Shown: piece by piece, positions 1-11,300 of the stretch | How the letters are laid out: the number at the start of each line of letters is the position of its first letter | Position numbering within the stretch: the stretch's first letter is position 1 | Origin: Psococerastis gibbosa | Lineage: Eukaryota > Arthropoda > Insecta > Psocodea > Psocidae | Direction of reading: 5' to 3' | NCBI GenBank assembly: GCA_963971405.1 | Contig: OZ020489.1 | Location: 24,330,290-24,394,289, forward strand | DNA: 64,000 nucleotides | Program-made: the position numbers and the translations under genes | The notes under the pieces: generated by a model | Database searches by the model: none | Seen by the model: only the letters and a program-made list of their open reading frames with translations | Told to the model about the DNA's origin: nothing

Positions 1-363
1 ATTTGTTGTTATTGGTGACTTTTTACTTTTTTATTTAATTAAAAAATCAAGTCATTAAAGATCTGGCTCATGGAAGTAGTAGAAGACTACTTCATGCATC
101 ATATAATAGGAAATATTACATTTTTGGTACCTTAGTTCATCCATAAATACCACAACAGACAGGACAGGACTAAACTTTCGCGTATTCTGGGATATTTGGA
201 AGAACTACAAAACCGCAAAGTAAAAATACCCGATTATATGATGCACGAAGCAGTCTTCTATAACTTACATGAACCAAATTTTTAATAACTTGCTGAGTTA
301 ATTAAATAAAAAATGAAAAGTATTTAATTTTGAGATGCCAATTTTCTACGTGACATATCCTCT
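1..363. mobile_element. Inverted-repeat element, copy 1 (cut by window edge)
   Basis: This stretch is a diverged copy of the element at 2905-3283. Both have the same start (ATTTGTTGTT..), a central inverted repeat around GAAGACTACTTC / GAAGCAGTCTTC, and a right end with GCCAATTTTCTACGT followed by CCTCT. The left terminus lies outside the window. There is no coding potential, so I read it as a non-autonomous DNA element. Confidence 0.6.
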
Positions 364-1308
364 CGAGAAATAACAAAAATAAATTAGTAAATAAATAAAA
401 TTTCCATGCATACAATATGAAGCTGATTTCAGCTAAAAAAGTACGTAAGTAATTGCAATATACAAATGATCAAGTTCTCTTTAAACTAATAAAGTAAGTT
501 TATTCAGCTAAACGGCTAAAAACAAGTTCAGTTTCCTTGTAAACGAGCCGATAAATCATGAAGATGGCCGAATAAGCAGCTTTAAGGTTCTCATCTTTAC
601 GGCACTATCCAAAATGAAATACTGTATATTATAAACTAATCCATGCGTCATGTTAAAAAGTAGCGAAAAAATTGGCCAATTAACATGATTAATTACTGTG
701 GAAAAATTATGCTAATGTGTCAACCAGCAATGTATTCGGAATATTTCCATCAATACGTGGCCAATTTAGTTTATATTTATCAAAGACCAATCACTTGACC
801 TTGATGGCTGCTTATTACAAAAATATAATTAAGAGTATATATAGGAAGAAGAAAGAAAATTGTCTTTATTTTCCACATGGGCGAATTTTGGGCCTTTCGG
901 CCCACTTTTACAATTAACCCATGTATAGCCTACATTTAAAAATAATATTAATTTAGTTCCTAAAGACCTCTTGGGGTTGAATGGTGTTTTAAGAATTAAA
1001 ATTTGTTTTGCCGGTATTGTATGAAGACACTAGTTAGCCTTGTAAAGATTATTAATAATTAACAGGTTATTAATTTTCTCCATTCCCCCTTTTCCTTAAA
1101 TGTTGAAAACCTGACAGTCAAATGTGATATACATGGCTAATATCCAGAAGAGAATTTTATAAATAATATAATAGAAGAGAGTGGAGATAGGTTAGGACAT
1201 GCAGGAAACAAGTTCAAGTTGACGGCCTCGCAGTCACCAAACCGGACAAACACCCAACTGTTGACACATAGTCGCCTAGTCGTATAGGCTCATTACATAA
1301 ACAACCAA
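364..1308. other. AT-rich DNA without recognisable genes
   Basis: Only short ORFs with no similarity to anything I know are present. I see no RNA gene, clear repeat boundary or exon of a neighbouring gene. Confidence 0.5.
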
Positions 1309-1700
1309 CTGCAGCCCGATCATGGCGATTTGGTATTATTATAATACCGGGGTTTATTTTTTAATACCGCAGTAGTAAGGTGTCACTTGACGGTGTTAAA
1401 ATATGTGCGGGAAATTAAAATTAATAAATTATTGGAATACAAGAGAATGGTAGCATTGCTAGATAACTGAAGGAAATACCAATAAACATTAAAATGTACA
1501 GGTAGAATTTTGGAATACAATAAGAATTTTAATTAATGTGTCTACACCTAAGGGAGAAAAAAAATTGAAAACTCACCAAAAATATTAATTTATCAATTTG
1601 ATTTTCCTGCGTATTTCGCACTAATTTGTTTAAAATAATTGAATAAACCCCGGTATTATAATAGTCCAAATTCGCCATAATAGGGTTGCTGTAGGCTAAA
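1309..1700. mobile_element. TIR element of the CTGCAGCCCGATC family
   Basis: The left end CTGCAGCCCGATCATGGCGA is matched in inverted orientation by the right end (TCGCCATAATAGGGTTGCTG, about 1672-1695). The next inward blocks (TATAATACCGGGGTTTATT) also pair. The arms span about 60 bp. There is no transposase ORF, so it is non-autonomous. Related copies lie at 23304-23475, 23597-23768 and 59181-59530. Confidence 0.65.
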
Positions 1701-2844
1701 AACAACACATGACTCGTTGGATTTGTCAAGCCACAAATACGGGGTTATTTAACGTTTAACCAATATTGAAGTATAGTGAATGGACTAAGACTATCCGCCT
1801 GACAATATAAATTCAGAGGATATTTGTAGTTTTACTATGCATTGTAGTAACATAAAACTTGGCAGAAGACAAACTGTCATCTGAATATAATTGTCAGGCT
1901 GCTGGTCGTACTTGTATATACCAAAAGTTCCTAGTTCCTATGGTAGCGTGGTTCACTAAGACATTAGGATAAACTGCAGAAAGCGGGAGGGGGTTGCACA
2001 ACTCAAATATTTTAAGTAGAAAGAATGTTTGGTGAAAAATATAAGGGTGGGACCGACTATATCTGTATGAAAACTTTCAAGATTCTTTTCTAGAATATGA
2101 TGCCTGTATAGAAATAATAATAATTTTATTCTCACTGAAGTTTGAATTATGAGATGACGTCCTGTAGCCGCTCAATTATTGTGAGAGGTTTGGCCTTTCC
2201 GAAACTGTTGTTTGGATAAAACTTATCACAAATCTTCTCAAATCGTATCTCCACCATTTTACTAATTTAGAAGGTCGAGTCATTTTGTGCAACTTCCACT
2301 TGAGACAAAAGAAATTATATTCAGGAGTAAGCACCCTGGTTAGAAGTAGAAAACATTTTTGCCCATCAACCCACCAAAATGAACAAACATTTTAATTAGA
2401 CGTCAAGTTAAAAAGGGTAGCCTGCCGGCAATTTAATTGTAAGTTAGTATTTTTAGTCAATCACCAAACCTATTGTAAAACTAGACTAGACGTGCAGTAA
2501 CTAAAAAACACAAATACCTTTTCGTCATAGTTTTTTTTGTTGTTTGTTTTATTTTATTAAAGATTATCCCACCAGAAAGCTATAGTTTTAATAATTTTTA
2601 TTATTATTTAATTATTAAAAATATTATTAACTCAATAATTCTGAGAAGAATACAAGAGTAATGAGTCAATCGTTCAGAAACCATCAGCCCTTATCAGGAC
2701 TAAGCCTGATGATGAGAGTAGCACCCACTCCTGACAATGGGTTCAGCCTTAATTATTCAATGACTGTGTGGCCCCTGCTTCTAATGACTACTAACACAAC
2801 AGACAATGTAAGTCCAACTGAACCTTTGTTAAATAATATTATAC
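1701..2844. other. AT-rich intergenic DNA
   Basis: I recognise no gene, RNA or bounded repeat here. The 89-codon frame at 2661-2930 resembles no known protein and runs into the adjacent mobile element. Confidence 0.5.
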
Positions 2845-3340
2845 CATTGCCATTAACCTTTACCAATAGATGGCTTTTACTAGTTAGGCTAATTAAGGAG
2901 CTTAAGAGGACATGCTACGTAGAAAATTAGCACCCCAAAATTTGTTGTTTTTATTGACTTTTTATTTTTTATTAAATTAACAAAGCAAATTATTAAAGAT
3001 TTGGCTCATGAACTGTTGTAGAAGACTACTTCACACATAATATAATATGAAATATTAAATTTTTGGTACCTCTGTTCTCTCCTAAAAACCATTGGAGACT
3101 AAAATTTCGCGTAAAATATAATTTTTGGAAAAACTACAAAACCGAAACGTAAAAATACCCGATTACCTATATGATGCACGAAGTAGTATTCTACAACTTG
3201 AATGAGCCAAATTTTTAATTATATAAAAAATGAAAAGTATTTAATTTTTGGGTGCCAATTTTCTACGTAGCATACCTCTTAACCTTTACCAATAGATGGC
3301 TTCTACTAGTTAGGCTAAATAAGGTGCTTAATATCCATGA
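2845..3340. mobile_element. Inverted-repeat element between two ~51-bp direct repeats
   Basis: The element at about 2905-3283 has inverted ends: AGAGGACATGCTACGTAG on the left pairs with CTACGTAGCATACCTCT on the right, and the pairing continues into AAAATT(A/G)GCACCC. Outside each end lies a copy of the same ~51-bp sequence (begins TTAACCTTTACCAATAGATG, ends near GCTTAA), differing at only a few positions. The right repeat ends about 35 bp before the BBS7 stop codon, so the element probably lies in or just beyond the BBS7 3' UTR. Confidence 0.7.
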
Positions 3341-3364
3341 ATTGAAACCAACACCAAATTAAAC

Positions 3365-5310
3365 TTAAGTACCATAGAAAAATTGCAACAATCTCTCATA
3401 AGAATACCTTTCAGCCGATAATAGTTCCAAAAGAGTTGGGATCCGGTTTTTCACTTGCACACCTTGGAACTTAAACACGTCAATGTACAAGTCAGTGATC
3501 ATCCCGTATAAGCGATCTAGATAAGCAGGCTGCTGGCGAAATTCCTCCAAAATTTCTTTCTCTTTGCTGAGGATTTCCTTGTACTCATCTGTCAAGCCTC
3601 CATCTATGTCAATTTCCGCCATTGCCTCTATGACAGTCGCCAGCCTTTGCAGTTCTAACTTGTGAGTTAGCTTGGGGTGGATGAGGGAGAGGGTGTGCGG
3701 GATACTGGCTTCGCTGATGTCTATGAAAATAAATGATAAAAATAACTAACTGTTTCGTGCGAAATTTAAACCTCTAAGTCTATCACACTAGCACAAAGAA
3801 TTTTGGCCATGCCTAACTATGAAGATGAAGTCTACGTGAATAGTAACAAATTCATAAAAAATTAATCGAATTTGAAGCTGTCGAAAAAACTCTAGCTCTG
3901 GGATCTTACAACAAAGTAATGTTGTTGAAATTCATCAGTATGTGAATGTTCAAGCAGCGTCTAAAAACATTGTATCGTAGTCGAAGTTAGTTGTTTATGT
4001 TATATATTGGAACGTACAAATGGTAAACATGGTGGTAGCATTAAACGTCGTTGTTAAACCATAAGCTGGCAGTTTCACCTTGTATTTACACGCGTTACTT
4101 AATTATTCTTTTGTAATTGTGAATGAAGGAATTTTACTGTAAGAAGACCAGTACTTACTCCAAGTTATATCTATGTTCCTTTTCTTGTTACTCCGAGTGG
4201 CTTCCCTTGAAAGAACATCCTTCAAGATGGATATTGTCGAAATATTATCAGAAGTGAATTCAGCTTCCCCTTTTCTGAAACATTTCAACTCCGATTCGAC
4301 AAGTATTTTCGTAAAAACCGCGAGTGGACTTCTGGTTCACGCCGGTCCGAATTAAACGTCAAATTTTTAGTGGAAAGACTTAGGCGGGTATTCCATATAC
4401 GTCAATCGTCAATGAAAAATTGAAAAATGACGTCAAAATGACGTAAATTGACGTGGTAGCAGAATTTTTAGTATGTCTTTAATGTCTGCTAAAACGTCAT
4501 TTTTCAATTTTTCATTGACGATTGACGTATATGGAATCCCCGCCTTAGGAGACATACAACCTCCTATGCCGCAGTAATTTTCAAGGATTTTAGGCAACAA
4601 GATAGACACTGAAAAGGTTCACGAAACAACCTGACGTTGAAACCCATCATGTAAAAGCCAATTTTTCGAACTGCACCAACTCTAATTATTGCTGTAGTTA
4701 AACTGTAAATAAAATTCACGGACTTCGATGGTATAGTGGTAGCGTGTTCGTACTTGTGCGAGTCTCTACACATCATGTTGTAAGGCGCCCATTCCACATA
4801 CGTACAACGTCAATGAAAATTATGAAATTGAAGGACATTTCAATTTTACTCTATGCCATTGTTAAAATTGATCAATGATCAATTGATCATAGAGTAAACT
4901 CACAAACAATGAAACAAACAATCTAAAATTAAGAAATGGCGTCATGGGATATGACAAGTAGGCTACAACTATTTTAATTGATTTCTCTAAAAAGAAAGCA
5001 TTTCTGTATAAAAATTATAATAAGGTTTAAATAATAAGGCGACGAAGAAAACAAATACAAGATCAAGAAACAAATGCAAACAAATTTCAAAAATTTGGCG
5101 CATACGCTTCAATTAAAAATTGTCAATTTTTGAAAAAACATATAGAATGGCCCCCATCAATGAGAAATTGAAATGTCCTTCAATTTTATAATTTTCATTG
5201 ACGTTGTACGTATGTGGAATGGGCGCCTTACTAACTCAACACAGGTATTATCTACAGAGGCGACTGAAGATGTTATTCTGATACATTCATTGAATTGTTT
5301 GTATGCGAAT

Positions 5311-5347
<37 letters not shown>

Positions 5348-8300
5348 CTCACTCATAGGAAATGCGGAGCATGGTGTCCAGAAAAGTGGATACAAAACAC
5401 AGTGTTGTCAGACTTTCAGGAGGCTTTGAATGGACTTCAGGCAGGCACATCTCAATCCAAGAATGCATTTCGGCTAAGCTGAACATTCCCTTCAGAGTCA
5501 ACGTGTTGTAGGGACGAGTACCATCTATTTCGTGAATTCTAGTGTGAAGAGAAAGTGGCTTCACACGATATTCCCGCACCTAAAACATGATCAAAAAATG
5601 TCCTGACCGCAGAATATCAAATGATTGAACAAATAATAAATAATAAATAAATAAGATTTTATTGTATTGCCAACAGACGTAAAACAATACCGGAGAAACA
5701 AGCAGTCAAGTAGGAGAAAACAAAATAGCATCTTATCGATTTGTCAAACGGATAGCAACTATGCACGTAAAATAAATACCTAACATACGATACAACACAA
5801 GACGTTTGTACGAGTAGCCATAGTTCAATATGACTGTCACAACATCGTCACTTGCTAAAATTCACTTAGTGAGTCAAGTCAAAATCTTCCAAAATAATCG
5901 CAATCCCTCGAATATCTTCCTGAACATTTACAAAAATGCTCAGTAAGTGTGGGAGAGAATTCTATTGTAGTCTAGATTCAACAGAAAATTAACAAGAATG
6001 GCTGGCGAAGAATGTCATCTAGAGCATCATTACGCACATAGCCCAATTTTGAAAATAAAATGTCTTTTATTAGAATTATTGCTTTCCAATTTTTGTCGTT
6101 ATCATATGTGTATAATATAATAATCAGCTCCAGTTGCCCGGGTGTCATACTTGAGCCTCCTCCCCTCCTTCCGCTTCTGATTATTCAACACTTTCCCTAT
6201 GGTACCTGTCCTCAAACTGTTTTTTTTCTCCATCTCTTCAGGTTCCTGATATTTCTTCCTCCAGCCATTTCATCTCACACCTGCTGTTATCCATTAGCAC
6301 TCCCATAATTTAAAAAATGAAACATTCTAGCCGTTTTAAGTCTTTTAAATATAAATAAGATGATTAATATTGCTACCTGAGTGTCCAGCTACAGTACTTT
6401 TCTCTTCGACCTACCTGACAGCACTTAGGTAACATGTTCGGTGTAACGTATGCACGGATTATTCCATATTGACCTTCAATAGTCCGTAGCTTCAGCTCAA
6501 GTCGCGTAGTATTTAGCTGACAACGGTAGGTAGCGAGAAGGAAATTGCCATCCTACAAACAAACATATAAAGTAAGTTGAAGCATACTATTATTGAGGCG
6601 TATAGAAGCCAAAGAGTATAACTGCAGTCAAACTCATTTTAAGATAAGCGCTCTTGAAGTTAAGAAACTTTAACCTTTTTCATTGATGAACTGGTTTTCA
6701 AATGCATTTATTCAGGAACTGGGCATGCTACAGTTATACTGATTGGTCTCTAAAATAGATAAGTGCTTCAGGAAGACCATGGTGGTATCTAAAAAAAAAT
6801 TGCACTTATATGCTAAGGCCTCAATTTAATAATCCAATGAAGAATGGACGAAGACCACCTGAGGGACTGCACGGCTCTCACCTACCCGAACGATGACTTG
6901 GTGAACCGCTATTGGGAAGCTCAGCGACGAATGGTTGAACTACCACGTTCGGGCGTTGGATAAAGTAAGTAAGTATAATCCAACGTTGTTCTTTTTTCAC
7001 TAGAGAAGCATTTTCTATTTAACCTTATGAATGCGAGGCACGACTGCTAGAGATAAAATAAGATACGGCCTCAGTAAGGAGAATTTTACAGCATAGTCAA
7101 TCGAGCCCAGGTTCAAGTCTTCTGTCATAAAAATGACTGAGCCGGAGTTTGGGCATGTGTACAAAGCAAACAGCACATAATGTGGGTCAGTGGGTGTTAG
7201 AGATATTGCTAAATGGCGAAATAAAAAAAATATCAGAGGCAGAACCAAACCCAATTAAAACTTAAAAATTAATTGGTTGCCTGTTGTGGCTATTTACAAT
7301 AACTGTATGTTGAGGAGGCAACTAACAAACTTAAGTATGTAATATACTGAAACCAGAAACTTACAGCTGGATCGCACTCGCTAAAACTGACGACAGCGGA
7401 ATTTTTCTGGACGTCCAAAAGATCAACTGGCACGTCACTTTGAATAAGAACGTTGTCAATGGAAGTTTGAACTTCCAGTGCTAAAGAATAAGACGCGTCC
7501 TCTTTATTCAAGAAAAACTGAAAGTAACAACCATATTTTATTATACAGTACAATAAAAAAAAATCACAAATACTCACTGGTACGGTGCAAAACAGTTTAT
7601 TATTATTATTTTTTTATTAAGCGCCAGACCCATGTGGGTAAACGCGCTTTCTGGTTTGCAGTTTGCCGGTGTTTGTTATTTGAATTGTGTGTATGGGTTG
7701 ATGGTGTGTGGCAAACTGCGATCAGGAGGGCACTGGACAACGGCCCAGTGGCCGTCAAAGGGCAGTTTGCCGATATTAAACCAGTGTGTTGTTTGCTAGA
7801 TGAGGCTTGCCAAAGCTGCTGAGTGAAGAAAAGGAATGGTGTGCTGGAGAATTATTGCATTGTGTGAGACTGCTTTCTTGAAATCTGAATTAGGAGGGAA
7901 GGTTCAGTATCTTGAGAAGACAGGGCATTCTATGACAATGTGAGGAATAGTTAGTCGTACCTGACAATTGTGGCATATGGGTGGTGGGGTGCCCGCCATT
8001 AAGTGTCCATGCGTTAACCTCATAGGAACCACCTTCACTTGGTCTCTTCTACTCATCTGGTGTTCGAACAAGTTCCAGCCCCCCACCCTTGGCTGTATTC
8101 TATTTTCCAACTGAATAACGGTAAATAAATGCAATAAAATATTGAAAGAAACATGATGAGTACGAACCTTATCGTTAATAGTAATTAGTGGTATTGCCGA
8201 CAAAGCATAGTCATTATCCATGCTTAATGCTTGGTATTTCTCTCGTTCTTTATGAATTCTGTCTTCAAGTTCATCTATCTCACTTCTAAAAAAGAATTTT

Positions 8301-11300
8301 ATATAAAATTTTTACAGCCTAAGTCTACTTAAATTGTTCTTAAAGTATGCCAACGAACCCTGCCTTTTGGGTTAACTTAGGTGTTGAGACATTTACTATT
8401 ATTATTATTATTTTTTTTTTTTTTTTTTGCACTGGTCTTAATAATTTCGAAATCCTCACTGGATTACAGAATCATCGAAGGAGAAATTCGGAAGTTTGAT
8501 AGGACAGAAAAACTCTGGGAAATGGGATCCATCTGTAATTATGAAAGGTGGAAATTATAATAGAAACAAAAATACGCAAGCATGCCTAATGTACCTCAAG
8601 CGCAGAACTTTTTGTTTCACTTCCTCGGACAGGCGGATACACTGAGCGTCTGTTGATAATGCAATGCTTCTGTCAGTAACTTCAGATGTCAAACCAAATA
8701 TCCAGCCTAAAAAAACACAAGTTTTAATGCTTCTATTATATTTACAAGAAGGATTACACACGTAATTACGAGTCTGATAATTTTGGAGTGTTACCACTTC
8801 ACAGTTACTTTTACGGCTGAGTGTCTGAATGAATATTTCCATTGTGCTAACAATATATAAATATAAATGTATATTTTTATACATAAACATGTATATTTAT
8901 GAATAAGCCTGACGACAAAATATCTACTGTATAACATTCCCTAATCAGTTTGGGAAGCAAAACATAACTTAAGGTCAAGGAAGCTAGGCAAATAAAGATA
9001 ACCTCTTAAAACCTTTCGCGTTACACATTAAGAAATCAATTTTGTTAACATTGGCAATTACCTGAAAACGTTGAAACGACTATTTCATCGTAATCAGGAG
9101 ATCCAACACAGCCTCCATGAATGGCCGTCACACTTTCGTTACAGCACTAAAATACAAATATTAAATATAGCAACAATTAAAGGCCTGCAGGCTTTAAAAG
9201 TGCCGCCAATTCGCTGTCCCCCATTATTGATTTGTATAATATCTATTATGGCCACTTGGCTAAGCCAATAGCAGGCTGAGGTAAATCACAAGCTTAGTCA
9301 CGCCTAAATCATCCAACTCTTTGCAAGGCATTGTAGGACCCATGATCTCCTAGTTCAAGGCCATCGCCATATTGTCCCTTACTTTCGTGACCGAGTCCCC
9401 CAAGCTGAATCCATACGTGGGCAATCTCATAAAATGTGTTCTTCCGTTTCCGGGTGGCCGCAAGAGGCAGAGTCCACAATTGGCATTCGTTATTATTGAT
9501 ATTAAAAGACACTTACATAACTAAATACGAGTTTTGGAGGATCATCATCACTGTCGGGCACAGCAAACACTTCTATAGTTCCATCGTCCCTCCCAATTAA
9601 AATCTGTGCTAAACCGCTCTCCAGTAAATCATGACTGCCAAGAGCAGTAATAGCAGCTCCTCGAGATTCAACAATCCACGATATCTTGGGGTCAGACCTG
9701 AAGCAAGTTATAAAGAATTTGAACCCCTGAAGCCAGTCAATGCAAAAAAGAGGCAATTCGAACTAAAATTTGATATTCCTCAACCTTTTGCTCTGCTTCG
9801 ATTCACTCCATTCGCTGTTAGAGCTCTTTCATACATATTTGTCAGGTTGCTTTGGTTGAATTATTACTTTACAAAAGGGACCCTGTAACATTGAAATTTG
9901 CTACATTTGCTATATGCAATTTAAGGGAGTCATAGCTAAATAGATAATCCTGTCGAAGATCTCAAATATAGCATTAATATAGCATTAGTAAATTGAAGTA
10001 AATTAATTATCCAATTATTCCAGCTGTAGTTGTTGTTTTACCTTGAAACCATGTGTAGTAAACCGACGGTCCCATCAACAGTACCGAAGAGTACTTTGTC
10101 GTCGGTTACGAGAGCCAAGACAGAAGGGGCACTGGGTAAAGGTAAGACGTGCGTCTCCGTTGTAGGGTAGCTCTCTAAAATCCGTAGAGTTTTGTCAGCA
10201 CAAGCCAAAATTATTAGAATCTGCCCAAACTGAAATAACAAATTCCGTTTGAAATCAATCCTCTTTTTGCAGAATCAACATTTTATAAAAGTTGAACATG
10301 TTGTAACCGTTAGTTAGTATCTGGTGATACTAGAAAATAATCTTATTAATGAACGATGTAGGCAAGGGAAAGAATAAGAACCTACGAACTTGAACTTGCT
10401 ATAGAATTCAAAAAGCCTATTAAATATATGGATTCTTCTCACTAAAGGGTCATGGACAGACGGCAATTATTACGCATACCTTATCATAAGGTAGGGCTAC
10501 AACGTCGATAGTTGAATCATTGCATGTATAGTTTCCCACCTCCCTGCAGTCTTGAAAATGGGTCAAATTGTGTGAACCAATAGCAAGAAGGTCACTGCCT
10601 TCAACATAACTGAAATTGCAAATGCAGAATAGTTCAATATTCGATAGAAATAAACTACATTTTGCAAGATAGCAAGGTGATATAGATGTGAAATATTTTT
10701 GGGTTTCGGAATCTATAAGAGCAACAGCATCTTAATAAGAACTCATATCATATCAGATTAATCGACTAGTCACTAGTCGGTGACACCACAGCACAGTAAA
10801 GTAGGTCTCATACCAATTCTCCCATGTTCGGAAATCAGTTGTGTTCACAGCAAATATTATTACGCTGTATATACTGTAGTCAGGGTGAGATTCAAATTGA
10901 GAGTCAGATTCGGAGGACCATACATTTTGCTCAGAGACGGTGGGAGATCTACAAAACTCACGTAACACACGTAATATGCCTAATTTAAAATTTCTGTCTC
11001 GAACATTTTTTAATTGGCAACCCCATCATATTATTACATATTTCTTTGGAAGGGTAGTTCAACAGTAGATGATCTTTAGTTCAGTAAAGAAGCCGCTTTT
11101 TAAATTAAACATACATACACACCAATACTCAGATTTTTTATATTTCCTACCGTATCAGAGAAAAATGTCTGTTCCACCTAACCTGGGCCACCCTTGCATA
11201 CATTGGGGTAGCATGGAATTTTACCTCCCTTTGCCCAAGAATTTATGCATTGAAGAGAATACACTGTACTGTCATAATGGTTTCAAAATAGAAAGTAATG

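Noticed and set aside
4717..4783. tRNA gene suggested by an A-box-like block
   Set aside because: No complete cloverleaf or B-box/T-arm follows; repeated copies with A-rich tails show it is the head of a SINE.
7478..7822. 114-codon plus-strand ORF
   Set aside because: It overlaps BBS7 exon 9 antisense and then a LINE 3' region, and has no recognisable domain.
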